This document shows, piece after piece, positions 1 through 10,800 of a stretch of 64,000 nt of DNA. The stretch spans positions 41,549 through 105,548 of the forward strand of contig CALFVX010000006.1 in the NCBI GenBank assembly GCA_937928765.1, given 5' to 3'. Position numbers and translations under genes: made by a program. The notes under the pieces were generated by a model. It did no database searches, was not told the origin of the DNA, and worked only from the letters and a program-made list of their open reading frames with translations. The first letter of the stretch is position 1, and every line of letters starts with the position of its first letter. The DNA is from an uncultured Endomicrobiia bacterium (GTDB lineage: Bacteria; Elusimicrobiota; Endomicrobiia; DTEH01).

Positions 1-72
1 TCATTAAAATTTTGTTTTTACAAAGATAAATATTATTTTTATTTACTAGCTTAAAAATTAAAGGAGACAAAA

Positions 73-1110
73 ATGACTACTGTAATACTTATAATGTTTG
101 CATTTGGTATTTTGATATTTATTCATGAATTAGGACATTTTATTGCAGCAAAAATTTTAAAAATTAAAGTTTTACAATTTTCTTTAGGTTTTGGAAAAGA
201 AATTTTAGGTAAGACAGTTAATGAAACAAGATATTCTTTGTGCATGTTACCTATAGGTGGTGCAGTGCGGCTTAAAGGAGAAAATATTGAAGAACTTGAT
301 TTAGAAGAAAACAGTTTTTTTGGTAAAAAATGGTATCAGAGAATTTTTGTAGTTGTTATGGGACCTGTGATGAATTATGTTTTGGCTGTTTTGATATTTA
401 CTTTTTTAGCATACTTTTTTGGTGTAGCAACATTTACTGGTGAACCTGTAATAGGTGAAATTTTAGAAGGTAAGCCTGCATATACTGCTGGTTTGAAAAG
501 TAAAGATAGGATTGTTTCAATAAATGGACAACAAATTACTACATGGACACAAATGGCTGAAATTATTAATTCTTCTGTAGATAAAAAATTAGTTTTAGAA
601 ATTTTAAGAGGAGATGAAAAACTAAAAATTGAAGTAACACCACAAAAAGATACTAATACACAACGAGGAATTATAGGTATTACTCCTGGATATGAAATTA
701 AAAAAGTAGGATTATTAGAGTCATTATATATAGGCATAAGCCAACCTATAGTGTTAAGTATATATTCTGTTAAATATCTATTCGATAAACTTATAAAATT
801 ACAAAGACCTGAAGTTGCAGGTCCGGTAGGTGTTGTGGAGGTTTTGTCAAAATCTGCAAAAAGTGGAATTGAAAGTTTTCTTTATACTTTGGGAGTAATC
901 TCTGCAATGTTAGGATTGTTTAATCTTTTTCCTGTGCCAATACTTGATGGTGGACATATATTTTTTGCTTTCATAGAAGGATTGATAACAAAAAAAATTC
1001 CTTCTAAAAAAGTTTTTGAAATAGCAAATATGATAGGATTAAGTATTGTATTATTTTTATTTTTTTTCGCTACATATAGTGATATATTAAGAATAATAAG
1101 CAAAAAATGA
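73..1110 (+). CDS. rseP: RIP-type site-2 zinc metalloprotease (M50, PDZ)
   Basis: HELGH motif near N-terminus, PDZ region, NLFPVPILDGGH motif near C-terminus. Confidence 0.95.
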   Translation: MTTVILIMFAFGILIFIHELGHFIAAKILKIKVLQFSLGFGKEILGKTVNETRYSLCMLPIGGAVRLKGENIEELDLEENSFFGKKWYQRIFVVVMGPVMNYVLAVLIFTFLAYFFGVATFTGEPVIGEILEGKPAYTAGLKSKDRIVSINGQQITTWTQMAEIINSSVDKKLVLEILRGDEKLKIEVTPQKDTNTQRGIIGITPGYEIKKVGLLESLYIGISQPIVLSIYSVKYLFDKLIKLQRPEVAGPVGVVEVLSKSAKSGIESFLYTLGVISAMLGLFNLFPVPILDGGHIFFAFIEGLITKKIPSKKVFEIANMIGLSIVLFLFFFATYSDILRIISKK

Positions 1111-1889
1111 AAAAAAATTTTGTTAAAGTTTTAGCAGTAATACCTGCAAGATATGCTTCTAAGAGGTTAAAAGCAAAACCTTTAGCTTTGATAAATAATA
1201 AACCAATGATACAATGGGTTTATGAAAATGTAAAAAAATGTGATTTAATAGACAAGGTAATTGTTGCAACTGACAATGAACAAATATTTAATATTGTAAA
1301 GAATTTTGGTGGCGAAGTTATGATGACTTCAAGAAAACATAGAAGTGGTTCTGACAGAGTAGCAGAAGTAGCAAAAAAAATTAATTCAGAGATTGTGTTA
1401 AATGTTCAAGGTGATGAACCAATGATAAGTAATCACATACTAAAAAAAGTTATTTTAGAATTTTATAAAAATAAATTTTTAAATATAGTCACTCCTATAT
1501 GTAGAATAAAATATTTTTCTGAACTTTTTGATACAAATTTTGTAAAAGTTGTAGTTGATAAAAATTGGTTTGCATTATACTTTAGCAGGTCAGTTATACC
1601 ATTTGTAAGAGACAAAATTGAATTTAATAAACAAAATTTTATAATAAAAAATAATGAGATATTAAATCAAAATATATTCTTTAGACATATAGGAGTTTAT
1701 GGATACAGAAAAAATTTTTTGTTTAAATTTTTATCATTACCTGAAGGGAAACTTGAAAAATTAGAAAAACTTGAACAATTAAGAATCTTAGAGTATGGAT
1801 ATAAAATAAAAACAGTTTTAGTTAATGAAAATCCTATTTCTGTAGATACGGAAGAGGATCTTAAAAAAGTAATAGAAATATTAAGATAA
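1107..1889 (+). CDS. kdsB: 3-deoxy-manno-octulosonate cytidylyltransferase
   Basis: VIPARYASKRLKAKPL N-terminus, NVQGDEP motif; overlaps rseP stop (ATGA). Confidence 0.93.
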   Translation: MKKNFVKVLAVIPARYASKRLKAKPLALINNKPMIQWVYENVKKCDLIDKVIVATDNEQIFNIVKNFGGEVMMTSRKHRSGSDRVAEVAKKINSEIVLNVQGDEPMISNHILKKVILEFYKNKFLNIVTPICRIKYFSELFDTNFVKVVVDKNWFALYFSRSVIPFVRDKIEFNKQNFIIKNNEILNQNIFFRHIGVYGYRKNFLFKFLSLPEGKLEKLEKLEQLRILEYGYKIKTVLVNENPISVDTEEDLKKVIEILR

Positions 1890-1914
1890 AAAATAATAAA
1901 AGGGTAGAATTTTT

Positions 1915-2736
1915 ATGAAAACTGTAGAATTATGCAATATAAAAATTGGTGAAAACGAACCTTTAGTTTTAATTGCAGGACCTTGTGTTATAGAATCAGA
2001 AAAAATAGTGATGCTAGTTGCAGAAAAAGTTAAAAAAATTACAGAGAAATTTAAAATTAATTATATTTTTAAATCTTCATATGATAAATCAAACCGTTCC
2101 TCAGTAGAAAATTATCGTGGTCCAGGATTAAAAAAAGGACTTGAAATTTTGGCTAAGGTTAAAAAAGAATTTGATGTTCCAGTTTTATCAGATGTGCATT
2201 GTAAAACAGAGATACCTTATGCAGCAGAAGTTTTAGATATTATACAAATTCCAGCATTTTTATGTATGCAGACAGATATTGTTGTAGAAGCAGCAAAAAC
2301 TAAGAAAGTTATAAATCTTAAAAAAGGACAGTTTATGGCTCCATGGGATATGAGAAAAGTTGTTTTGAAAGCACTTTCTGTAGGAAATGATAAGATTTTG
2401 TTAACAGAACGTGGAAGCGTTTTTGGATATAATAATATGATTTTTGATATTAGAAGTATCCCAATTATGCAACAAATAGGTTTTCCAGTTATAGTAGATG
2501 TTACACATATTGTTCGTATCCCTGGGCCTACTTCAAAAGAGTCTTCTGGAGGACAACCAGAATATATTTCTTTGTATAGTTATTCAGCTATAGCTGCAGG
2601 TGCAAACGGTTTGTTTATAGAAACACATCCTCAACCACAAGATGCGTTATGCGATGCTGCAAGTATGTTAAAGTTGGACTATCTTGAAAATATCCTTGAA
2701 AAAGTTTTAAAAATATATAAAATAGTAAAAAGTTAA
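1915..2736 (+). CDS. kdsA: 3-deoxy-8-phosphooctulonate synthase
   Basis: LIAGPCVIES, FKSSYDKSNRSS, TERGSVFGYNN motifs. Confidence 0.95.
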   Translation: MKTVELCNIKIGENEPLVLIAGPCVIESEKIVMLVAEKVKKITEKFKINYIFKSSYDKSNRSSVENYRGPGLKKGLEILAKVKKEFDVPVLSDVHCKTEIPYAAEVLDIIQIPAFLCMQTDIVVEAAKTKKVINLKKGQFMAPWDMRKVVLKALSVGNDKILLTERGSVFGYNNMIFDIRSIPIMQQIGFPVIVDVTHIVRIPGPTSKESSGGQPEYISLYSYSAIAAGANGLFIETHPQPQDALCDAASMLKLDYLENILEKVLKIYKIVKS

Positions 2737-2771
2737 GTTAATAAAAGATTTTTAAAAAATAAGGAGGATTT

Positions 2772-3692
2772 ATGAGAAAAAAATTTTTTGGTGTCATATT
2801 TTTAATTTTTACTTTTTTGTTCATAAATTTGTCTGCACAGATAGAACAACAAACTAAAAGTTCGTCTAATATAGAAGTTGAAACGATGAAAATGGGAACA
2901 TTACCTGTTGTAGCTAAAGTTGGTAAAAGAAATATTACATATCAAGATTTATTTAATAGATTGTGGAAAACAAACGGATACCAAGTTCTTAATCAGATGG
3001 TTTATGAAATTCTTATTGAAGAAGAAGCAAAAAATTTAAATATTAAAGTAGATCAAAAAGAAATGAATGAACGCTTAGAAGATTTTAAAAAACAATTTAG
3101 AGATGAACAAGCATATAATTTGTGGTTAACACAAAATTCTATCACAGAAGAAGATTTAAAAAAACAAATTGAATTTCATGTTTTACAAGAAAAACTTATA
3201 ATCAAAGCAAAAAAAATTTCTGTTTCAGAGAAGGAAATAAAAGATTTTTTTGAATCAAACAAAGAGAATCTTGCAGTTCCTGAACAGATAAAATGTAGGC
3301 ATATATTAGTTAAAACAAAAGAGCAAGCAGATGATATTTTGTTGTCACTTCGTGCTGGAGCTGATTTTTCTGTTATAGCTAAAGCAAAATCAGAAGATAT
3401 TGCAACTAAAGAAAAAGGTGGTGATTTAGGTTATATTACTAAAGGCATTTTATTGCCAGAATTAGAAGAGATTGTTTTTAAATTAAAAGTTGGTGAAATA
3501 ACCGAACCAATAAAAACAAATTTAGGTTATCACATACTTAAAGTAGAAGATAAAAAAGGTAAAATAGAAGCAAAGTTTGATAAACAAATAAAAGAAAAGA
3601 TATCAAAATTTTTGTTCCAACAAAAAATTTCTTCTCAGTTACCCTCATATATAGAAGAATTAAAAAACAAAACAGAAATAATTGTATATTAA
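2772..3692 (+). CDS. Periplasmic SurA/PrsA-like peptidylprolyl isomerase (parvulin)
   Basis: signal peptide, SurA-like N-terminus, parvulin motif IKCRHILVKTKEQADDILLSLRAGADFS and GGDLGYI. Confidence 0.9.
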   Translation: MRKKFFGVIFLIFTFLFINLSAQIEQQTKSSSNIEVETMKMGTLPVVAKVGKRNITYQDLFNRLWKTNGYQVLNQMVYEILIEEEAKNLNIKVDQKEMNERLEDFKKQFRDEQAYNLWLTQNSITEEDLKKQIEFHVLQEKLIIKAKKISVSEKEIKDFFESNKENLAVPEQIKCRHILVKTKEQADDILLSLRAGADFSVIAKAKSEDIATKEKGGDLGYITKGILLPELEEIVFKLKVGEITEPIKTNLGYHILKVEDKKGKIEAKFDKQIKEKISKFLFQQKISSQLPSYIEELKNKTEIIVY

Positions 3693-3694
3693 TA

Positions 3695-4642
3695 ATGACT
3701 GTATACGAAAATAATAAAATAAAAAAAAGTGGTATAAAACCGGCAAACAATGTTTTAGAACTTATCTTTAACACTCCCATTGTGAGATTAAATCGTATTG
3801 TAGAACCTGATATGGCAAATGTTTATGCTAAATTAGAATTTTTCACACCAGGAGGAAGTCTAAAGGATAGAATCGCACTTGCAATGATTGAAGATGCAGA
3901 AAAAAAAGAACTTATAAATTCTCAAACAGTTATTGTAGAAGCAACAACTGCTAATACAGGCATTTCTACTGCATTAGTTTGTGCAGTAAAAGGATATAAA
4001 TGTATTCTTGTAATGCCAAAATCTATGAATATTGAAATAAAGAAAATTTTTGAGATATTTGGTGCAGAGGTTGTTTTAACTTCAGAAGAAGAAGGTATAC
4101 AGGGTGCTGTTAAAAAAGCAGAAGAAATTTCTAAAAATACTAAAAATAGCTTTATGTTGCAACAATTTAAAAATTCTACAAATCCAGAAATTCATAGAGA
4201 AACTACTGCACAAGAAATTTTGTCTTCTATGAGTGGTGAGATAGATGCTTTTGTTGCAGGTATTGGTACAGGAGGAACTATTACAGGCGTAGGCGAAATT
4301 CTTAAAAGAAAGAATAATAACATAAAAATTATAGCTGTAGAACCTGAAAATTCTGCAGTTTTATCTGGCAAAGAACCAGGAACACATAAAATTCAAGGTA
4401 TAGGCGCAGGATTTATACCTGAAGTGTTGAATAGATCAATAATAGATGAAATAATAACTGTTTCAGATGAAGATGCTTACCAAACAGCTAAAAAACTTGC
4501 AATTTTAGAAGGCGTTTTTTGTGGTCCTTCCTCAGCAGCTGCATGTTTTGCTGCTTTAAAAATAGCAAAAGAGTTATCTAAAGGTAAAAAAGTTGTCACA
4601 ATCTTTCCTGATAAAGCTGAAAGATACATAAGTATGCTATAA
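3695..4642 (+). CDS. cysK: Cysteine synthase (PLP-dependent)
   Basis: NTPIVRLNRI, GGSLKDRIA (PLP lysine), GTGGTITGVGE. Confidence 0.92.
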   Translation: MTVYENNKIKKSGIKPANNVLELIFNTPIVRLNRIVEPDMANVYAKLEFFTPGGSLKDRIALAMIEDAEKKELINSQTVIVEATTANTGISTALVCAVKGYKCILVMPKSMNIEIKKIFEIFGAEVVLTSEEEGIQGAVKKAEEISKNTKNSFMLQQFKNSTNPEIHRETTAQEILSSMSGEIDAFVAGIGTGGTITGVGEILKRKNNNIKIIAVEPENSAVLSGKEPGTHKIQGIGAGFIPEVLNRSIIDEIITVSDEDAYQTAKKLAILEGVFCGPSSAAACFAALKIAKELSKGKKVVTIFPDKAERYISML

Positions 4643-4664
4643 AATTAATGTGAGAAAATTTTTA

Positions 4665-4714
4665 TGTGATTTTAGTCACTTTATGTTGTCTTTTAATCTA
4701 AAATGTTTTATATA
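4665..4714 (+). promoter_or_regulatory. Promoter with CRP/FNR-like box upstream of FecR gene 1
   Basis: TGTGATTTTAGTCACT at 4665-4680, TTGTCT at 4686-4691, 17-bp spacer, TATATA at 4709-4714; same layout at two other loci. Confidence 0.65.
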
Positions 4715-4913
4715 AAAAATTAGAAGAAACATTTAAACTTTTTAGTTTGATTTTATTAAACTTTGATAGCCTTCTATCAAGATCTGATAAAATTATGTGT
4801 ATATAAACATTTTAATTTATAAATTCTTAATATGATGGAATTTATTAGAGATTTTATTGATAGTAGAAATTTAAAAAAGTTAACAGAACTTTTGATTTTT
4901 GGAGGTGTTAAAA

Positions 4914-6419
4914 ATGAGTAAAAAAATAAGTTTTTTTATAATTGTTTGTTTTATTTTTAACTTATATTATTTATCTTTTGCAGAAGAAAAAAAAATGGCT
5001 GTTATACAAAAAATTTATGGCAAAGTTGAAATATATAGTGATGGCAAATGGCAAAATGCAACTGTTGGAAAAGTTTTGTTGATGAGTGATATTATAAAAA
5101 CAGATAAATCTGCTTTTTGTATTATTCTTCTTGAAGATGGACATATTGTGAAAATTTCTGCTAATTCAGAAGTTTCAGTTTCTTTTTTATTATCTGAAAA
5201 AATAGAAATTAAATTAATAAATGGTAAACTACGTGCTAAAGTTTCAAAATTACAACCTAAAAAAGAATTTAATGTGATTACTCCTACATCTGTTTGTGCA
5301 GTAAGAGGAACAGATTTTTTAGTTGAATATCAAGATGGCATTACAAAAGTTGAAGTTTATGAAGGTTTTGTTGAAGCCAAAGAAGTATATACTGCGATAG
5401 GTGTTTTGATTAAAGAAGGTGAGTTTACTGTTATTGAACCAAAAAAAGCTCCAGAAATACCAGCTGAAATTCCTCAAGAGAGAAAAAAAGAAATACAAAA
5501 AGAAGATATTTCTTTAGATACGCAAGAAGAAAAAGATATTCAAACTAAAATAGAAGTTGAAAAAGAAATTTTTTATGATATTTCAAAAGAAGCAGTAATA
5601 AAGCGTGCCAATAGAGAGATTAAACTTGCTGAATATCAACAAGGTAAATCAATAATAGATGTTTTTGGCAACAGAGTACGTATTGAAGAATATATAGTAA
5701 GACAACAAAAAAATCAGTTTAAATATGTAGTTTTGAATTCTCGTGAAAATAGGTTTGATTTTGGCAAAATTATTTTTACTTTTAATAAAAATTTACCAGA
5801 AGATTTGTCAACTGTGGCAAAAAATATGTTTGAACATTACGGTAGTCAAAAGCCAGAATATGTGCTTAAAGAGATTCATTCTGTAGTATCTAATACTGTT
5901 GATCAGATAAATGAAACAGCTTTTGGAGGAGATATGTTTGCAGACAATCCTTCAAATCCGTCTTATTGGAGACATTATTTTAAAGAATATAATTTTTATA
6001 TAAACAATAAACTTAGATGGAATTATACTTCTGTAGTAAGCGGTGATAGAATTACAAAAATTAAATTTAGTTATTTTGATATAAACGGTAATACTATCTC
6101 AGCGCCAGAGTCAATTTTTGAGATGCCATCAGGAGATAATTTTTTTCATTTTAGAGAAAAAAATACATATTCTGATAGAGTATGGATTTCAAAAGATACA
6201 TATATAATTGATGACAACGGCAAGATTTTAACAACAGAAAATTTGCAAGAATGGTCATCTGAAAATATTAATCAAAAAGCAAAAGAATTAAATTTTGAGT
6301 TAGTATATAGATCAAACGAATTTAATGGGTTGGACAATAAAATTGATTTAGTATATTCTTCTAAATTACTAATTGATTCTGGTATTTTAAACTTACCTGC
6401 GCCAAAAGAAAAAAAATAA
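4914..6419 (+). CDS. Exported FecR-domain protein (paralog 1)
   Basis: signal peptide; FecR-like segment VITPTSVCAVRGTDFLVEYQDG. ATG 4914 with GGAGG upstream preferred over TTG 4899. C-terminal half related to ORF 46526-48163. Confidence 0.8.
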   Translation: MSKKISFFIIVCFIFNLYYLSFAEEKKMAVIQKIYGKVEIYSDGKWQNATVGKVLLMSDIIKTDKSAFCIILLEDGHIVKISANSEVSVSFLLSEKIEIKLINGKLRAKVSKLQPKKEFNVITPTSVCAVRGTDFLVEYQDGITKVEVYEGFVEAKEVYTAIGVLIKEGEFTVIEPKKAPEIPAEIPQERKKEIQKEDISLDTQEEKDIQTKIEVEKEIFYDISKEAVIKRANREIKLAEYQQGKSIIDVFGNRVRIEEYIVRQQKNQFKYVVLNSRENRFDFGKIIFTFNKNLPEDLSTVAKNMFEHYGSQKPEYVLKEIHSVVSNTVDQINETAFGGDMFADNPSNPSYWRHYFKEYNFYINNKLRWNYTSVVSGDRITKIKFSYFDINGNTISAPESIFEMPSGDNFFHFREKNTYSDRVWISKDTYIIDDNGKILTTENLQEWSSENINQKAKELNFELVYRSNEFNGLDNKIDLVYSSKLLIDSGILNLPAPKEKK

Positions 6420-6497
6420 TTTAAAATCCTTCTTTTGTATTTTGTTATTTTTTGGTTAAATTAAAAAATATTTAATATTTTAAAAAGGGGGAATGAT

Positions 6498-7730
6498 GTG
6501 AAAAATAAAGTTTATATAATAAGTTTAATTTTGTTATTTTCAAATATTTTGTTTTCTGAAATAAAAATTGTTCCTATAATAAAAAGTAGTCTTCTTTTAG
6601 GACAGTATTTTTTTGAAAATGAAAATGGTTCTTTAGGTGGTAATATAAATTTTTTTATTTCTCCCACTATAAACTTTTCAGAAAACATAGCAATTTTGCC
6701 AATGATTTCGCTGGATTATTCTACAACAAAAGATGTTAGAGAACTTGTTGGCGGAGGAACTTTAACACAGGAAAATTTAAGTTTGGGCCCTTTTAATATA
6801 AAATTTGTGTATAAAATATCTTCTGATTTAAAATTTAAATTAAAAACAGGATATAAGATTGAATATATAAAAGAAACTAAAGATGAAAAATGGCAAAAAG
6901 GTCTTTTTGATTATAATAAATTTATATCAGGTGCTGAAGTTGAAAAAGTTTTTACAAAAAAAATTTCTTTCCGAGGGAGTTTTGATTATTATATTATAAA
7001 GTATCCAAACTATCAAACATTAGTTTCTCAAAATGAATATCAGGTTTCTTTAGATACTACAACTTATAGTGAGATTTCTAAAAATGCAGGAAAAAATGTT
7101 CTTGATTATGACACAATAGATATTCTTTTGGAATCATCTTTATTTTTTACACAAAATATCATTAGTAAGATTTTTTATAATTTTTCATTAAAAAATTTTT
7201 CTGACCAACATATTGTCCAAAATAACGGAAGTTTTAGTAATGAATTAAGAAAGGATTTAAGTAATATTTTAGGTTTAAATATAAATTTTGATTTTGAAAG
7301 AATAAAAATATTTTTTGTTAATTATATTAAGATTTATTCTTCAAACCAGAATTCTTATGATGTGTCATTTGTAAAATTTATTCCTCGTTCTTATGATTAT
7401 TTTGAAAACACATTTTCGCCATCATCAAGTTTTTATTTTGGCAGAAATCCTTATATGATATTAAATTTATATTTTGATATTTCTTACAGATTATATTTAG
7501 AACGGCTTGCACAGGATATTTCGGGTAATTATACTTTAGATAAAATCTGGCAAACAGAAGATGTTTTTGGTTTTAATTTTTGCTACCCGTTAGAAAATTT
7601 TGTTAAAGGATTATCAGCTAAATTGAGTTGGAATCATAATTTTGTGTCATCAAATATGAAATACGAAAAGTTTTATAAGTATAACTATACCGCATATAAT
7701 TATTTTTTAGGTTTTGAATACAGATTTTAA
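6498..7730 (+). CDS. Outer-membrane beta-barrel protein (paralog 1)
   Basis: signal peptide, alternating beta-strand pattern, C-terminal FLGFEYRF; related to 49294-50487 (SSNMKYEKFYKYNYTAYNYFLGFEYRF vs SSNMKFEKYYPYNYSAHYFGIKFSYSY). Confidence 0.7.
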   Translation: MKNKVYIISLILLFSNILFSEIKIVPIIKSSLLLGQYFFENENGSLGGNINFFISPTINFSENIAILPMISLDYSTTKDVRELVGGGTLTQENLSLGPFNIKFVYKISSDLKFKLKTGYKIEYIKETKDEKWQKGLFDYNKFISGAEVEKVFTKKISFRGSFDYYIIKYPNYQTLVSQNEYQVSLDTTTYSEISKNAGKNVLDYDTIDILLESSLFFTQNIISKIFYNFSLKNFSDQHIVQNNGSFSNELRKDLSNILGLNINFDFERIKIFFVNYIKIYSSNQNSYDVSFVKFIPRSYDYFENTFSPSSSFYFGRNPYMILNLYFDISYRLYLERLAQDISGNYTLDKIWQTEDVFGFNFCYPLENFVKGLSAKLSWNHNFVSSNMKYEKFYKYNYTAYNYFLGFEYRF

Positions 7731-7736
7731 AATTTT

Positions 7737-7815
7737 TGTGGTTTTTATCACAATATAAAATTTTCTGTGATAAATATCACATAAAATTGATTTTTTTGAA
7801 TATGATATTTATATA
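7737..7815 (+). promoter_or_regulatory. Tandem CRP/FNR-like boxes plus promoter upstream of the 1603-aa exported protein
   Basis: TGTGGTTTTTATCACA (7737-7752), TGTGATAAATATCACA (7766-7781), TTGATT (7787-7792), 17-bp spacer, TATATA (7810-7815). Confidence 0.68.
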
Positions 7816-7863
7816 TTATAATTGTAGATTAAAAATTTTTCAATAAGGGGGTTTAAAAATTTT

Positions 7864-10800
7864 ATGAATAAAAAGATTCTGTGTTTAATAATATTGTTTT
7901 TATCAAATATTATGTTTGCAAAAATTTTAAAAATAAAAGTAATAGATGCAACTAACAATCAACCACTTAGTGATGTTGAAGTTATGGCTGTTGGTTTTAT
8001 TGAAGGTAATGAAGAACCATTATTTCACCTTTGTGATGTTCAAAAAACCGGTGCTTCAGGAGAAGTAGTTTTTAATTCTAATAAACTTGTAGATTTAGAT
8101 CCTGTCAGTGGTTCAGCTGTAGTTTATAAAATAGGTTTTTCAAAAAACAGATATCTACCTACAATAAAACAACAAATTGTTGGAAATTTACTTATAGAAG
8201 TAAAATTTTCTTTTTCAAATAATGAAATAGATTTAACAAATACTCCTTTTGTGATGTTTCCTGCACCACAGAATTTTCAATCAGGCGAGTTAGAATTAGA
8301 TATATTTGGTTCTAATAATCAACCAATAACTTCTTCGTTAATAGGTATACTAGAGTTAAAACATAGCATTACTCAAGAAATAGAAGCATTGAATATATTT
8401 GTTTCAGATGGTAGTAACCCTGTTAATATTCAAAATGTTCCTCCAGCAGAAACAGGGGTTTATAAATTATCAGTTTATGTACCTTCAACAAATGAAGGTG
8501 CAGAAGTAATAGTTTCAACTGCAGTTTATAATGGTAAAAAAACAAAAAATCCTACTCCAATATATCTTGGTTATATAACTAGCACAAGGTCTGATACAAC
8601 ACAGCCATTAAACACACCATCAAATGTTGCATTTGAAGGTATTGTTTTAGATACTTCAAGTAGACCAATTTCAAATTGTTATGTTAAAGTTATAAGTTCG
8701 AACCCTCAGCAATCTTTTATTACTAACACAGATTCTTCAGGAAGATTTTTTGTTCCTTCTTTAGCAGTTATGTCGTCAACTTTCTCTGTTTTAATCTCAA
8801 AATTAGGATATATTGCAAAGTTAGATACAAACAATTATTTAGGATATTATTATGACGGTATAAATCGTGTTGTTTTACCAAAATATTTTCTTGAAGAAGC
8901 AAATGGTGTAGTAAAAGGTAAGATATGGATTAAAAAACCATCAGATCCCACAAATATGAGCAAGGGATTTCCTGATTTAAAGGTTGTTTTGATTCCAGAA
9001 AATTATATGTTGTGGCAAGGACCTTATGTCTCAAAAGATGCAAGCGGATTTTATACTACAGTTTCTGGAGGTAATGGATTGTTTGAAATTAAAGGTGTAT
9101 CTCCAGGACAGTATAATTTGTTAATATTACATCCGCTTTTAGCTAAAAATACATCTTATTGGAAAGGAAGTGGTGAAGCAGATCCTAAACAAATATGGAA
9201 TTATAGCTATGAGTATAATTTAGGAGAAAATCAAAAATTAGAAGTAAGTGGTTCAGGTTATCGTATAGGAGATGATCTAAGAATTGTTATTACTTCTGAT
9301 ACAATGAAATTAAAGGTGTTTAATGTTAATGGTAGTACTGTTGATTTTGATTATTCTTGGAATGATGAAAAAATACATATTTATTTAAATATAGATGTTT
9401 CATCTAACGCTGTTATAAAAGGAAATTTTTATTTCCCAACAACTGTAAGTATACCAGAAGAAGATGCAATAAAAGTTATTGCATATCCATTTAACCCACT
9501 TACAAGAAATTTTCTTGATTGGTCTTCTGAAGGTACAATATTTTTTGCAGACCCAAATGGTCTTTGGGGAGATGGTAATCATAAACCAATTTATATTGAA
9601 GTTTCGACTGGCAGTTATTATGTAGAGGTAAAATCTAGCAAATGGGTGCCAGTAAAAAATTATAACCCTGTAGTTATAGTTTCTACACCTGCTAGTGTGG
9701 TAACTCTTCCAGATATATATCTTACTAAGGGTGGTAGAATTGAAGGTAAAATTAAACTTCCTGATGGTAGTTATTTCCAATCAAGAAAATTTCCTGATGG
9801 TAGTTGGTTGGAAGGAGAGATAGAAATTAGAGGCGTAAATGTTGATTTTAATAAACATTTTAGGATGGATGAATACTTACCAGAGCCTACAAAATTTGAG
9901 TTTGATATTTTACCACCTGGAATGTATAATCTTATAGTGAGAATAAATAAAGGTTTACCACAAGAAAAAAATGTTAAAGAATTTTATCCAGCCTCTGTAG
10001 TATCAAATGTTAGGGTTTATCCTGAGCAGACAACATATGTAGAAGCAGTGGTTAAAGATGGTGTTATGTGTGAAGCTTTATCTCCTATACCACCTGATAA
10101 ACCTGAAGTAGATTATTCAAAAAAAGCAGCAAAAGATCTACCACCTAATTATGGTATTGTAGGTTTTCCAACAGATATTCCGCTTAAAGGACAAACTTTG
10201 CAATATGTAATTAACAATCAGGGAGTTTTAGAAAATGTTCAGATTCCAGTTTTATATTTTGATAAAACAACCAAAACTTGGCCTCCAAAAAAAATTCTTA
10301 CTGGAAAGTATAATTTTTATTTAGTTCTTATAAGATTTTTTGGTACTGAAATTGATAAAAATTCAGGACCAGATGAGTATATTACAGTTTTAAGTAAAGC
10401 AGAAAATGTTGAGATAAAAACAGAAGATCTTATTAAAGAAAGTACTTTTCAAATATATATGGGTGCAGGAGTTATGGGATCAGGCGTTATTACTGGAAGA
10501 ATAAAAGGTAATATGATGTTAACTTTACAAGATAGCCAAAAAATTAGAAATAATTTTAGAGAATTTCTTGAGTATATTCCTACTTTAATGATTTATGATA
10601 TGGATGGCAACTGGCGAGGTTATTCTGCAGCAAGACCTAAACTTGAAGATTTGTCTAAATGGGAGGTTGCTATTAATAACGGTGATGTTCAGATAATAAA
10701 CAATATGATAAATAGTGATGATGAAAATATTGCTTCACATATATATTATTACATAGACAACTTGCCTTTAGGTAAATATGTTGTTGTTTGTGAAACAAAA

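Noticed and set aside
375-737. Many minus-strand ORFs inside strong plus-strand genes (e.g. 375-737, 9400-9780, 19340-19732, 40201-40542)
   Set aside because: They lie fully inside well-supported conserved genes, have no domain-like sequence, and are expected shadow ORFs in AT-rich codon usage
9758-9805. 15-bp direct repeat TTCCTGATGGTAGTT inside the 1603-aa gene
   Set aside because: Encodes a short repeated peptide (PDGS) within one gene; too small to support a separate element
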